Source of the DNA: Roseibium algicola
GTDB taxonomy: Bacteria > Pseudomonadota > Alphaproteobacteria > Rhizobiales > Stappiaceae
Direction of reading: 5' to 3'
Assembly (NCBI RefSeq): GCF_001999245.1
Contig: NZ_CP019630.1
Location: 3,030,501-3,094,500, forward strand
Length of the DNA stretch: 64,000 nucleotides
Shown here: positions 50,049 to 59,740 of the stretch, one piece after another
How positions within the stretch are numbered: position 1 is the first letter of the stretch
Layout: each line of letters opens with the position of its first letter
Translations under genes and position numbers: made by a program
Notes under the pieces: generated by a model
What the model saw: only the letters and a program-made list of their open reading frames with translations
What the model was told of the DNA's origin: nothing
Database searches by the model: none

Positions 50049-50552
50049 TTATGCCGCGTTGGCGAGGTGTGTCACACGTTTGCGCAGGGCGTCGAGGGGC
50101 GCGCCGAAGGCTGCGAAGAAGTTTTCCTCGTCGCTTGCCCGTTCGCCAAAGAGGTCAACCCAGAAGAAACGGTAGCGAATCGGTTCGCCGCCGCTGCTGG
50201 GATGCATTTCGTAATGCTCCCACTCGCTCTTCGGCCGGGCACCAAGGCGGACATGGTAGTTGCGGCGGATGTGTCGGCCAAGCAGCGGACGGTTGGGTGC
50301 GGGCCGGTACTGGCCGACGGGAGGGATCGTTTCGAACGGGATATCCTGACTGGAAAAATGATCAAAGGCCACGTCCAGTTCGAGGCCGGTTTCCTCGGCA
50401 AATTCCCGCATGGCGCCATGCAGAAAGCTTTCGCCCGGATCGATGGTGCCACCCGGAACCTGCAGGCCCAGATGAGGCGTGTCCGGTTCGTCGAAGACCA
50501 GAAGGTCCGTGCCGCAGGTCAGGTAGACATAGGCCTTGTGGTAGACGCGCAT
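50049..50552 (-). CDS. NUDIX hydrolase, paralogue 2
   Basis: A 167-residue NUDIX protein with box GGTIDPGESFLHGAMREF then AEETGL. It shares the start KAYVYLTCGTDLLVF and the end SEWEHYEMHPSSGGEP...FFWVDLF with paralogue 1 (26 bp downstream), but has a different central loop (PPVGQYRPAPNRPLLG). The pair is inserted between tsaD and gpsA, which are neighbours in many alphaproteobacteria. Differing loops suggest distinct substrates. Confidence 0.92.
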   Translation of the reverse strand: MRVYHKAYVYLTCGTDLLVFDEPDTPHLGLQVPGGTIDPGESFLHGAMREFAEETGLELDVAFDHFSSQDIPFETIPPVGQYRPAPNRPLLGRHIRRNYHVRLGARPKSEWEHYEMHPSSGGEPIRYRFFWVDLFGERASDEENFFAAFGAPLDALRKRVTHLANAA

Positions 50553-50655
50553 TTCTCAGAACAGTCCTTGTTGGAAGGCTGAAGTTTCCTAACAGGGTCT
50601 TTGATCGCGCAAAAGGGTCGGTGGGAAATTGAGTGATGATTTACAGGTCCACACC

Positions 50656-51762
50656 CTAGACCTTGGCGCCTTTCTTGCCCGCGCCGAGCACACCGGCATT
50701 GGCTGAATCCAGCGGCCAGCGAGGCCTGGGTGACAGGCTCATGTCGTCCACGGGGCCAAGTCGAAGCCGCTCGATACCGGCCCAGGCGATCATTGCTGCA
50801 TTGTCGGTGCAAAGGCGCATGGGCGGCGCGATGAAACGGGCATCTGCCTCTTCTGCCGCAGCCAGAAGACTGTTGCGGATTTCCTGGTTCGCCGCGACAC
50901 CGCCAGCCACAACGATTGCCGGTTTGACACCCGGGTGGCGTGTCCGGAAGAGATCGAGTGCGGAGCGGGTGCGGGCTGCCAAAACGTCGGACACAGATCG
51001 CTGAAAGGCCGCGCAGAGGTCGGCAATCGTCTGTTCATCGACAGGTTCAAGCTTTTTCGCCTGGGTGCGAAGGGCCGTCTTCAGTCCGGCGAAGGACATG
51101 TCGAGGCCCGGGCGATCCAGAAGCGGACGCGGCAGGCGGAAGCGGCTGACGTCGCCCTTGGCTGCCATTTTTTCTACATGCGGGCCGCCGGGATAGGGCA
51201 GGCCCAGCAGTTTGGCAGTCTTGTCGAAAGCTTCGCCAATGGCATCGTCGATGGTCGTGCCGAGACGTTCATAGTCCCCGACGCCGCGCACCAGCAGGAA
51301 CTGGCTGTGGCCGCCGGAGACGAGCAGCAAGAGGAACGGAAACTCGAGATCGTCGGTCAGGCGCGCGGTCAGGGCGTGGCCTTCCAGGTGATTGACGCCG
51401 ACGATCGGCTTTCCCGCTGCCATGGCGATGGCCTTGGCGGTCATGAAGCCGACGATGACACCACCGATGAGGCCGGGACCGGCAGTTGCGGCAATCGCGT
51501 CGATATCGTCCCAGCCGCAACCGGCCTCGTTCATGGCTTCGGCAACGATCCGGTCGAGGATTTCGATGTGGGCACGGGCGGCAATTTCCGGCACCACGCC
51601 ACCGAATTCTGTATGCTCGTCGATCTGCGATCGGATTGTATTGGAGAGGATCTTCTTGTGCGCAGGGCCGCACACAACCGCTGCTGCGGTTTCGTCGCAG
51701 CTGGTTTCAATGCCCAGGACCGTCAGATTGGTCGCATTGTCATCTGTTTTGACTGAGGTCAT
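50656..51762 (-). CDS. tsaD: tRNA N6-adenosine threonylcarbamoyltransferase
   Basis: Catalytic subunit of the complex that adds threonylcarbamoyl to A37 of ANN-decoding tRNAs. The 368-residue ASKHA-fold protein has [34 protein letters not shown] (first metal histidine region), the metal motif [26 protein letters not shown] and the adenine-binding [13 protein letters not shown]. Length and motifs match the family. It is divergent from hemC, an arrangement common in alphaproteobacteria. Confidence 0.97.
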   Translation of the reverse strand: MTSVKTDDNATNLTVLGIETSCDETAAAVVCGPAHKKILSNTIRSQIDEHTEFGGVVPEIAARAHIEILDRIVAEAMNEAGCGWDDIDAIAATAGPGLIGGVIVGFMTAKAIAMAAGKPIVGVNHLEGHALTARLTDDLEFPFLLLLVSGGHSQFLLVRGVGDYERLGTTIDDAIGEAFDKTAKLLGLPYPGGPHVEKMAAKGDVSRFRLPRPLLDRPGLDMSFAGLKTALRTQAKKLEPVDEQTIADLCAAFQRSVSDVLAARTRSALDLFRTRHPGVKPAIVVAGGVAANQEIRNSLLAAAEEADARFIAPPMRLCTDNAAMIAWAGIERLRLGPVDDMSLSPRPRWPLDSANAGVLGAGKKGAKV

Positions 51763-51855
51763 TGGTCTAAGTGCGGTGGCCTGTGTTAGGACATCCGAAA
51801 AGACATAAATCGGTGCCCGTCATTTCTGCCGGGCGTAGCATCTGGACGGTAAACC

Positions 51856-52782
51856 TTGCAATCAAATCCTTTGCGTATCGGAACAAGGGGCAGCGCGCTG
51901 GCGCTGGCACAGGCCAACGAAACCCGCGACCGGCTGATGGCGGCCCATGATCTGGCCGAAGACGCGTTCGAGATCGTGGTCATCAAGACCTCCGGCGACA
52001 GGATCCAGGACAGGCCGCTGTCGGAAGTCGGTGGCAAGGGGCTGTTCACGAAGGAAATCGAGGAAGCGCTTCTGGACGGACGGATCGATCTTGCCGTTCA
52101 TTCGTCCAAGGACATGCCGACGGTCCTGCCGGATGGTCTGGCTTTGACGGCCTTCCTGCCGCGGGAAGATGTGCGCGATGCGTTCCTGTCGCCCAAGGCA
52201 AAGACCCTGACCGATCTGCCGCAGGGCGCTGTCGTCGGGTCCAGTTCGCTGCGTCGCCAGGCGATGATCAAGCGGCTGCGCCCGGATATCGAAGTGGTGA
52301 TGTACCGCGGCAACCTGCAGACACGCCTGCGCAAGCTGGCAGAGGGCGAGGTGGACGCAACACTTCTGGCGGCTGCCGGTCTGCGCCGGTTGGGCCTGGA
52401 AGCGGAAATCACCAGCCTTCTGGAAACCGACCAGTTTCTGCCGGCTGTCGGCCAAGGTGCGATCTGCATCGAAAGCCGGGCGGACGACAAGGCTACCCTT
52501 GAAATGCTGGCGGCAATTCACGACGCGGCAACGCAGATCCGCCTTGATGCGGAGCGCGCCTTCCTTGCTGTTCTGGACGGGTCTTGCCGCACGCCCATCG
52601 GCGGTCTGGCAACGCTCGAAGGTGATACGATGCACTTCCGAGGGATTGTGCTGAAGCCGGACGGATCGGCCGCGCATGAGGCATCGGGCAGTGGGCCTGC
52701 GGCAGAGGCCGCGCGGATTGGCCGGTCTGTCGGGGAAGATCTGAAAACCCGGATGGGACCGGACTTTCTGGCAGGAACCTGA
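51856..52782 (+). CDS. hemC: hydroxymethylbilane synthase (porphobilinogen deaminase)
   Basis: Polymerises four porphobilinogen units to hydroxymethylbilane in heme and cobalamin synthesis. The 308-residue protein has [14 protein letters not shown] at the N-terminus and [20 protein letters not shown] with the catalytic Asp region. [11 protein letters not shown] supplies substrate arginines, and [11 protein letters not shown] contains the cysteine binding the dipyrromethane cofactor. The start is TTG at 51856 with GGACGG upstream; no ATG gives the complete N-terminus. It is followed 7 bp later by hemD. Confidence 0.96.
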   Translation: MQSNPLRIGTRGSALALAQANETRDRLMAAHDLAEDAFEIVVIKTSGDRIQDRPLSEVGGKGLFTKEIEEALLDGRIDLAVHSSKDMPTVLPDGLALTAFLPREDVRDAFLSPKAKTLTDLPQGAVVGSSSLRRQAMIKRLRPDIEVVMYRGNLQTRLRKLAEGEVDATLLAAAGLRRLGLEAEITSLLETDQFLPAVGQGAICIESRADDKATLEMLAAIHDAATQIRLDAERAFLAVLDGSCRTPIGGLATLEGDTMHFRGIVLKPDGSAAHEASGSGPAAEAARIGRSVGEDLKTRMGPDFLAGT

Positions 52783-52789
52783 CCCGGTC

Positions 52790-53506
52790 ATGCGCTTTCT
52801 GGTGACACGCCCCCAGCCGGATTGCCGGCGGACCGCTGAAAAACTGCGGGCGTTGGGGCATGTTGCCGATGAAGCTCCCGTTCTGAAAACCGTTGAGGTG
52901 CGGTCTGCACAATTCGGGCTGGATGGCGTGTCGGCGCTGGCGTTTTCCAGCCGGCGGTCGGTCGCCGTCCTGTCGGCAAAGGGCCGGATCGATGCCTTGC
53001 GGAGCTTGCCGGTTTTCACGGTGGGCGACGCGACCGCACTCGCCTGCCGGGAAGCGGGCTTTTCAAGTGTAATTTCGGCCAGCGGTGATATCGCTGCGCT
53101 GGCTCAGCTGATTCTCGATAATCGGAGCGGGTTGCCCTCAGGGGTCGTCCTTTATCCTGCTGCCGAGGATCGGGCGGGGGATCTGGAGGGACTTCTCGCC
53201 GCAGGGGGCATTTCCTGTCGCACCGTCGTGCTTTACCGCATGGAGCCGGCGGAAAGCCTGCCTTCTGCCGTGGTTGACGGCCTTCGCCAGAATGCCTTTG
53301 ATGGTGTCTTCATTTATTCCAAACGCACGGCCGAAGCTTTTCTGGCGCTGGTTCGCAGGCACGGTCTCGACCATATTTTTTCCAGGTTGCCTGTCTATGC
53401 CCTTTCGCGGCAGTCGGCCGAGCCCCTATTTGAGGTAAGCCAGGTGCGTATTGCAGCTGCGCCGAACGAAAGCGCCTTGATGGATCTGGCTTTAACACAG
53501 TGTTAA
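52790..53506 (+). CDS. hemD: uroporphyrinogen-III synthase
   Basis: Cyclises hydroxymethylbilane to uroporphyrinogen III with inversion of ring D. The 238-residue protein is of poorly conserved sequence but typical length. VTRPQPDCRRTAEKLRALGH opens domain 1, LAFSSRRSVAVLS and FTVGDATALACREAGF follow, and GVFIYSKRTAEAFLALV marks domain 2. It directly follows hemC and precedes mic60, the usual alphaproteobacterial order. Confidence 0.92.
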   Translation: MRFLVTRPQPDCRRTAEKLRALGHVADEAPVLKTVEVRSAQFGLDGVSALAFSSRRSVAVLSAKGRIDALRSLPVFTVGDATALACREAGFSSVISASGDIAALAQLILDNRSGLPSGVVLYPAAEDRAGDLEGLLAAGGISCRTVVLYRMEPAESLPSAVVDGLRQNAFDGVFIYSKRTAEAFLALVRRHGLDHIFSRLPVYALSRQSAEPLFEVSQVRIAAAPNESALMDLALTQC

Positions 53507-53626
53507 CCAGATCCGGGGGAGTCGTTCTTTTGCAGCGCGCAAAAGTCTTTGCTGCGGCGGTACCGCTTCGCAAAGAGGTGTGTATAGTGAAGGTCTTGGG
53601 ACCGGCAGGGTTCAGGAGGAGATGAG

Positions 53627-55591
53627 ATGACGACGGACAAGAAATCCCCGGGCGGGACATCTTCATCGGGCGGCAGCGGCACCGGCGGCAAGGACAAGCC
53701 GGGCAGCAGCACTGCGTCTTCCTCCGGCAGCAGCAAGCGGCCGGTAACGATCGATCTGACCGCAGAGAAGGTCGGTGCCAAGCCGACAGACACGAAGCCA
53801 GCCTCTGGTACGAGCTCAACGACGAGCGCCACGACGGGGGCTGGCGGCACGACTGCAGGTGCAGCCAAGACAGGCGGTATCGGCAGCACGACTGCGTCCG
53901 GCAGCTCAACGTCAGCCGGAAATACAACGTCTTCCGGCAGCACTGGCAGTTCGGGCAGCACATCGTCGCCCTCTTCGTCTGCATCGACCTCGTCCTCGAC
54001 CGGATCAGGCTATTCTTCTTCGTCGTCTACCGCTGCCGGGTCTTCCACAGCCGGAAAGCCCGCAGGAACGAGCACAACCGGGTCGTCATCTGCGACCGGC
54101 AAGCCGGCGTCTCCGGCAAGCTCATCTACGTCTGCCACCAGCCAGCCTGGAACCTCCTCGACAAGCAGCAGCTCCCGTCCAGGGGGATCAACCAGCTTTT
54201 CCAATCCGCCTGCCGCTGAAGACCGCGGCGGTGTCGGGGCATTCGGCGTTCTGATCGCGGCCGTTATCGGCGGTATCCTGGTGCTTGGCGGCGGCTTCGG
54301 CCTTTATCAGGCCGGGCTCGTCAAACTGTCGCCCGAGCCGAACCAGCAGCTCACCAGCGCGCTCAATGCCGCCGAACGCAAGATCTCCGATCTGGAGAAA
54401 AAACTCGGCGACGTGACGTCTTCGGTCTCCAGCCAGGGCAGTTCCGGTGCTGTTTCTGCTCTGGAAAGCAAGGTCACCGCGCTTGAAGCCAAACTGCAGG
54501 ATGCGTCGTCGTCCGATCTGAGTGCCGCGGTCGATGCCCTGAAGCAGGATGTCGAAGGACTGCGCAGCACCGTTGCTTCGGCTGGGGCCGGCACCGGCGA
54601 AGGAACCCCAGCCGATCTCCAGCCGCTTGAAAGCCGTCTGGCCGCGCTGGAAGAGGAAGTGAAGGGCGACAGCCAGGTGGATCTGGCGCCGCTTGAAAGC
54701 CGCCTGGCCAAGCTGGAAACCGACACGACATCGACATCTTCCGAAGCCGACAAGCTTTCGGGTTCCGTAACCGGGCTCGAGGGCCAGCTTTCGGACCTGA
54801 AGACGACCCTTTCCGAGGTGGAAACCAGACTTTCCAATACCGAAACGACCGCGAAGGCAGCACAGACAGCCGTATCGACGTCGGACGTTTCCCTGAAGAC
54901 CCTTGCCGACAGCCAGGCACGGGCAACCGAGACCCTGTCTTCGCTGGCTGCCGACATCAAGTCTGTCGGCGCGGCCAACACGGCAGCGCTGGAAGGTTTG
55001 CGCTCTGAACTGGACGCGCTTTCAACGCGCCTTGCCGCGGTTGAGGCAACGATGGGCGATGCGACGGCGCGTGAAGTTGCTGCAAGGGCTCTGTCCGTTT
55101 CCGCGCTGAAGTCGGCCGTTGATTCCGGCCGCCCATATGAAACCGAGCTGGCCGCCGTCAAGGCGGGGCTGCCGGGCGGGCTCGACCTGTCTGCACTGGA
55201 GGCCAACGCCAAGACCGGTGTCGAGCCGGTGCCCGTGCTGATCGCCCAGTTCCCACCGGTTGCGCGCTCTGTCTACCAGACGTTTTCCGAACCGGACCGG
55301 TCCGGTGATGTACTCGACAGCCTGATGACCAGTGCACAGTCGCTGTTCACCGTTCGCCGTTCGGGCTCGGGTGAAGGCGACGGGCCGGCCGCTGCCCTGC
55401 AGCGCATGGAAAACGCCGTCCGGAAGGGAGACCTCAAGTCGGCACTTGCCGCCTACAAGGATCTGCCAGAACAGGGACAGGCTGCTGCTGCCGACTGGGC
55501 AACGCGCGCCGAAGCCCGCGTCGAGGTTGATGACCTGACGGACAAGGCCTCGCAGGAAGTGCTCAACGCGCTTGCTGCGAAGGATAGCTGA
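53627..55591 (+). CDS. mitofilin/Mic60-like inner-membrane protein
   Basis: A 654-residue protein matching the alphaproteobacterial Mic60 layout: a cytoplasmic N-terminus, one transmembrane helix at about 203-232 (FGVLIAAVIGGILVLGGGFG), a long periplasmic coiled coil (about 245-470) and a C-terminal mitofilin-type domain (about 490-650, with MENAVRKGDLKSALAAYKDL). Mic60 shapes membrane invaginations and contacts the outer membrane. Position between hemD and hemY supports the call. The N-terminal ~195 residues are almost only Ser, Thr, Gly, Ala and Pro, an unusual low-complexity head. The coiled coil holds repeated LQPLESRLAALEEEV-like units. Confidence 0.85.
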   Translation: MTTDKKSPGGTSSSGGSGTGGKDKPGSSTASSSGSSKRPVTIDLTAEKVGAKPTDTKPASGTSSTTSATTGAGGTTAGAAKTGGIGSTTASGSSTSAGNTTSSGSTGSSGSTSSPSSSASTSSSTGSGYSSSSSTAAGSSTAGKPAGTSTTGSSSATGKPASPASSSTSATSQPGTSSTSSSSRPGGSTSFSNPPAAEDRGGVGAFGVLIAAVIGGILVLGGGFGLYQAGLVKLSPEPNQQLTSALNAAERKISDLEKKLGDVTSSVSSQGSSGAVSALESKVTALEAKLQDASSSDLSAAVDALKQDVEGLRSTVASAGAGTGEGTPADLQPLESRLAALEEEVKGDSQVDLAPLESRLAKLETDTTSTSSEADKLSGSVTGLEGQLSDLKTTLSEVETRLSNTETTAKAAQTAVSTSDVSLKTLADSQARATETLSSLAADIKSVGAANTAALEGLRSELDALSTRLAAVEATMGDATAREVAARALSVSALKSAVDSGRPYETELAAVKAGLPGGLDLSALEANAKTGVEPVPVLIAQFPPVARSVYQTFSEPDRSGDVLDSLMTSAQSLFTVRRSGSGEGDGPAAALQRMENAVRKGDLKSALAAYKDLPEQGQAAAADWATRAEARVEVDDLTDKASQEVLNALAAKDS

Positions 55592-55668
55592 ATGCAGGCC
55601 GGCCACTCGCCCGCCCGTCAATGGAATTATGTGCCGGCAGGAGCCGGCCGTCGCAGGGAGCGAACTGA

Positions 55669-57711
55669 ATGATCCGCGTTCTGTTCTTTTTCGCGCTGTT
55701 GTTTGCCGTTGCCATGGGCTTTGCCTGGATGGCGGACCTGCCGGGAACGATCCAGATTTCCTGGCCGGTTTATGAAGGTGGCCAGCAGGTCGGGACGGAT
55801 ATCTGGGAGCAGTCGCCTGCGATTGTTGCCCTTGCCGCAGCCATTTTCCTGGCGATCTTCCTGGCGATTGTCTGGGTGATCCGCGTCGTCTTGAAATCAC
55901 CGCAGATTGCCAGCCGCTTCTTTCGGCGCCGCCGGAAAGACAAGGGCTACAATGCGCTGTCACAAGGCTTGATCGCTCTGGGCACGGGCAACGCCAAACT
56001 GGCGCGCCGCTACGCGCTGGACGCCGACAAGCTGCTGGATGATGAACCCGCGGCAAAGCTGCTGCTTGCACAGACGGCCCAGCTTGCCGGCAAGGACGAC
56101 GAAGCGCGTCAGCGTTTCGAGGCGATGCTGGAAGATCCGGCCACCAAGGCGCTTGGTCTGCACGGCCTCTTCATCGAGGCCGAGCGGCACAGGGAACCGG
56201 TGGCAGCACGCCACTACGCGGAGGAAGCCGCCAAGACATCGCCGGGTCTGGAGTGGGCCGGCAAGGCCGTGCTCGGCTACCAGGCGGTTGCCCACCATTG
56301 GGACGAAGCGCTCAAGACCCTGGAGCGCAACTACGCCGCAAAGATGCTGGACAAGAAAACCTATCGGCGTCAGCGCGCCGTCATCCTGACGGCCCTTGCG
56401 ACAAAGCTGGAGGACGGCGAGCCGGAACGGGCCTATTCGCTGGCCAAGGAAGCTCATGGCCTGGCACTCGACCTTGTACCGGCCGCCGTGCTGACGTCTC
56501 GTCTGGCAACGCGCCGGGGCGACATTCGCAAGGCCTCCAAAGTGTTGGAGGCGACCTGGCGTTTGTTCCCGCATCCGGAGTTGGCTGAAACCTATGCCCA
56601 TGTGCGTACCGGCGATTCGGCTGTCGATCGTTTGAAGCGGGTGAAATCGCTTTCCGCACAACGTGCAAACACTCCCGAAGGTGCGCTGGCCATCGCCCGC
56701 GCAGCCATGGAGGCGCGCGAGTTCGAAGAAGCGCGCAAGCAGCTGAAAAAGGTCCTGCAGTCCGAACCTACCCGTCAGGCGTTTCTGCTGATGGCGGAAG
56801 TGGAGGAAGCCGAACACGGTGACCGGGGCCGCACACGCGACTGGCTGGCCCGTGCCGTCAGTGCGCCGCTCGACAAGGTCTGGATGGCCGACGGCATCAT
56901 TTCCGCCGAATGGCAGCCGGTGTCACCGGTCACCGGCAAGCTCGATGCGTTCCAGTGGGCAACGCCGGGCAGTCTGTCGGACGAGGACGGTCCTCTGCTT
57001 GAGGACAGCCTGTTCGAGGCGCCGGCCCTGCCGTCCGCCACTCCAGCCGAGCCGGTTCGCCCGGTTGCAGATGTGGATGACGACGCGATGGTGCTGGAAG
57101 CCGAACCCGTCACCAGGCCTGCCACTGCCAAGCCTGCGGGACCCGAGACGGGTGACGCCACATCCGGCAGCGCCAAGTCAGCCGCCGCGGAACCTTCCAC
57201 AGCCTCTGTACCACTGGAAAAGCAGGGTTACGAAGGGACGACGGACGATGTCAAATACAGCCCTGCGCTGAAGGACCTGCCCGACGCCGAGGCTACCAAG
57301 GCACCTTCGGACAAGGCTGCGACCGTTGAGAAGACGGCAGCCAAGGAAACCGCGGTAAAAGCCGAAGCCGGGGCAGACGACAAACCTGCCGTGGTGACAG
57401 GCAAAGACGCCGGGACAGCGAAAGCTGGTGTGACCGGCAAGACCGACACCCGGAACGGTTCCGAGACGCCTTCCAAGCCAGAGGCAGCATCTGAGGCCAA
57501 GGTTGAGGAAACCTCGAAATCGGCGGATGCAAAGCCATCGGCTGCCAAACCCGGGGAGGCCAGGACAGGCGAAACAAAATCCGGCAGTTCCAAAGAGGAT
57601 CTCAACCGGCCAATCGAATTTCCCCTGTCGCGGATGCCGGACGATCCGGGCCCGGATGAGGACGACGAGGACGAGACCGCCAAGACGCCACGACCGCGCT
57701 TTTTCAACTGA
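55669..57711 (+). CDS. hemY: HemY-like tetratricopeptide membrane protein
   Basis: A 680-residue protein of the HemY_N family, not the protoporphyrinogen oxidase of the same name. Two N-terminal helices (about 3-21 and 48-70) are followed by TPR-like helical repeats (about 85-400), with YNALSQGLIALGTGNAKLAR and WDEALKTLERNYAAK. The last ~240 residues are a disordered, Ala/Lys/Glu/Thr-rich tail that ends in an acidic DEDDEDE cluster and RPRFFN. Family members sit next to heme genes and have an unclear role in tetrapyrrole metabolism or envelope organisation. GGGAGCGAACTGA precedes the ATG. It ends the hemC-hemD-mic60-hemY series. Confidence 0.9.
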   Translation: MIRVLFFFALLFAVAMGFAWMADLPGTIQISWPVYEGGQQVGTDIWEQSPAIVALAAAIFLAIFLAIVWVIRVVLKSPQIASRFFRRRRKDKGYNALSQGLIALGTGNAKLARRYALDADKLLDDEPAAKLLLAQTAQLAGKDDEARQRFEAMLEDPATKALGLHGLFIEAERHREPVAARHYAEEAAKTSPGLEWAGKAVLGYQAVAHHWDEALKTLERNYAAKMLDKKTYRRQRAVILTALATKLEDGEPERAYSLAKEAHGLALDLVPAAVLTSRLATRRGDIRKASKVLEATWRLFPHPELAETYAHVRTGDSAVDRLKRVKSLSAQRANTPEGALAIARAAMEAREFEEARKQLKKVLQSEPTRQAFLLMAEVEEAEHGDRGRTRDWLARAVSAPLDKVWMADGIISAEWQPVSPVTGKLDAFQWATPGSLSDEDGPLLEDSLFEAPALPSATPAEPVRPVADVDDDAMVLEAEPVTRPATAKPAGPETGDATSGSAKSAAAEPSTASVPLEKQGYEGTTDDVKYSPALKDLPDAEATKAPSDKAATVEKTAAKETAVKAEAGADDKPAVVTGKDAGTAKAGVTGKTDTRNGSETPSKPEAASEAKVEETSKSADAKPSAAKPGEARTGETKSGSSKEDLNRPIEFPLSRMPDDPGPDEDDEDETAKTPRPRFFN

Positions 57712-57911
57712 AGCGCTGCTGCGGCGATAGTCGGAATGTGCTGACGAGCATGTGTTTGCCTGGCTTGCGGAAAAGGGAAGATGTGATCTTCCTGAAAGAA
57801 CCGGTTTTAGGCTCTTGCATCTGACGCCAAGCTCCGGTAATTAGCGGCGCACTCGGGCTTGACCTGAGTGTCCGCGCCAAATCGCGCGATGCCCGGCATC
57901 TGCCGGAGAAC

Positions 57912-57987
57912 GCCGCTGTAGCTCAGATGGTAGAGCACGTCATTCGTAATGATGGGGTCGGGGGTTCGAGTCCCTTCAGCGGCACCA
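57912..57987 (+). tRNA. tRNA-Thr (anticodon CGT)
   Basis: A 76-nt cloverleaf. Acceptor GCCGCTG pairs with CAGCGGC, the D arm is GCTC...GAGC, the anticodon stem CGTCA/TGATG holds loop TTCGTAA with anticodon CGT reading ACG, and the T arm has GTTCGAGTC. ACCA is encoded at the 3' end. It lies 200 bp after hemY. Confidence 0.97.
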
Positions 57988-58741
57988 CTTTCCAGGCCCA
58001 GGTTCCTTTCTTCAGGTGCGCCCGACAGGGCTATCCCTTCTCTGATGCTTTCCTCCGGATTGAGCAAGCTGTCACGAGACTTCAGAAACAGCTTTGCGAT
58101 CGTTGGCCTGCCACCAGATTCATGGGCTGCACAGGTCGCAGTGACAGCTTTGATGCTGGCGAACTTGTGTTGCCCTGCTGCTGATCCAGTTTCTGTTTGT
58201 CGGACGGGAAGTGCCACATTGATGGCTCGTCGGCAGTCCTTGCAAGAGGCGAGGTGATTGTCCAATTCTGACGCTACAAATTGACGTAGAGTTGGTTTGG
58301 CAGGTTGTGGGCGCCCTTGTCCTGACGAGACGATCGTATCGGCCGACAGATCCTTGTTTAGGTCTCGTCTGATTTTCAGAAACAGGCTGGTTGGATCCCG
58401 TGTTTTGAAAAAGCTGGCCACAGGTTGCTCCAATTCGACGGAAGTCACTGAACCATGATGTGACTGCAGGAATCCTGTGACGCCGGGTTGCGCCTGTTTC
58501 CTCATATATTGTGGGATTTTCCCAGATGAGGTTTCGGTCTTTACATCCTATTTGTAAGAATTTTGGAATCGAGTGAATGAATATTCACGTAAATCTATGT
58601 ATATCAAAGGTTGTAAAATGCCTGACGAGCTTCAGTAACAGAAAATATACAATTGTTTCCTTATTGTACTTGTTAATTTAGACATGGCCTCAAGTGACGA
58701 TGCGAGAGCCGCACACAAGGTGATGAGAATTGCTGCATAAA
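57988..58741. other. 754-bp intergenic region after the tRNA, no gene supported
   Basis: A minus-strand frame of 232 codons covers part of it (57807-58505), but it runs antisense through tRNA-Thr, and its C-terminal part is that antisense translation, so it is not accepted. The right part (58500-58740) is strongly AT-rich and should contain the promoter of the double-receiver gene. A palindrome GTGAAT-GAAT-ATTCAC (58573-58588) is a possible operator there. No integrase fragment or direct repeat of the tRNA end was recognised. Confidence 0.55.
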
Positions 58742-59551
58742 ATGATCCGCATTCTTGTCGCTGACGACAGCGGCATCGCTCGTGAAGTCATCAACAACGG
58801 CATCGCCGTTCATCGTTCCAAGCGGTACATCGAGGTTGATAACGTCGATAACGGTCGTTCTGCTGTCGAGGTTCTGAAGAAGAAACAGATCGACATCGCC
58901 TTCATCGACATCAACATGCCGGGGCTGAATGGTCCGGACGTAATCGCCGCGATGAGCGAGACGAAGTCTGCAGATTGTCTGACGGTCGCGATTTCAAGCG
59001 GCCTTGATGAGCGCAATGCCAACATGCTTCAGCAGCTGGGGGCCTATCATTTCCTGAAAAAGCCTTTCACCCAGGAGGATGTGTCGGAGATCGTCGCCAC
59101 TTACATGACGATGACGACGACCTATCCGATCCTGATCGTCGACGACAGCGGTACGATGCGCAAACTGACGCGCAAGGTTCTGGAGGCCAGCCGGTTCGAC
59201 TTCGAAATTTCGGAAGCCGACAGCGCGCAGGCGGCGCTTCGTACACTGGCATCGGGCAAGTTCCGGATGGTGCTGACGGATTTTCACATGCCGGATGTCG
59301 ACGGTATCGAGCTTGCCGGTTCAATCCGGGACCTGTCGAGCAAGATAGGCATCTACATGATGTCCACCAACGACACGAGCTATCTGGAGCGGTCCGCGGC
59401 CTTCGTCGGGATATCCGGTTTCCTGAAAAAGCCGTTCACGCCTCAGGACATAGATACGCTCATGCATCAGTTCCTGGAGCTGGATACGCCAAAATTCGGC
59501 AAGGTGCGCAACATGTTCAGCTTCATGGAACGAGAACGCAAGGCATCGTGA
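58742..59551 (+). CDS. tandem double-receiver response regulator
   Basis: A 269-residue protein made of two receiver (CheY-like) domains and no output domain. Domain 1 has Asp8/Asp9, phospho-acceptor Asp56 in FIDINMPG and Lys106/107 in FLKKPFT. Domain 2 has Asp134/Asp135, phospho-acceptor Asp180 in LTDFHMPDVDG and a second FLKKPFT. Both look phosphorylatable. It probably integrates two phospho-inputs or serves as a relay or phosphate sink in chemotaxis or c-di-GMP signalling. No kinase lies next to it. ATG 58742 was chosen over the TTG four codons upstream; the ribosome site is weak. Confidence 0.92.
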   Translation: MIRILVADDSGIAREVINNGIAVHRSKRYIEVDNVDNGRSAVEVLKKKQIDIAFIDINMPGLNGPDVIAAMSETKSADCLTVAISSGLDERNANMLQQLGAYHFLKKPFTQEDVSEIVATYMTMTTTYPILIVDDSGTMRKLTRKVLEASRFDFEISEADSAQAALRTLASGKFRMVLTDFHMPDVDGIELAGSIRDLSSKIGIYMMSTNDTSYLERSAAFVGISGFLKKPFTPQDIDTLMHQFLELDTPKFGKVRNMFSFMERERKAS

Positions 59552-59740
59552 GGCTCGCCGGACTGGCGAGTGCTGATCGTTCCTCTTGGTTCTTCTGGGC
59601 ATTTCGAGGGAACCATTTGCCGAACGCTTACATTGTTTCTGGATTGTTTGTCAGCATTCTTGATTTAAAACGCTTCAGTTGATTCAATGCAAGAATCAGA
59701 AGTCTCCCCCTAGTTCGTATCGGTTCCACTGTCTGAATGC

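Noticed and set aside
53627..54210. CRISPR-like or tandem DNA repeats at the start of mic60
   Set aside because: The repetitiveness comes from Ser/Thr/Gly codons in a continuous frame; there is no constant repeat-spacer pattern.
57807..58505. 232-codon minus-strand frame ending beyond tRNA-Thr
   Set aside because: Its C-terminal part (GTRTPDPIITNDVLYHLSYSG-like) is the antisense translation of the tRNA, a well-known spurious product. The remainder has no recognised family.
57912..58741. Integrative element attached to tRNA-Thr
   Set aside because: No integrase, no direct repeat of the tRNA 3' end and no compositional island were seen downstream.
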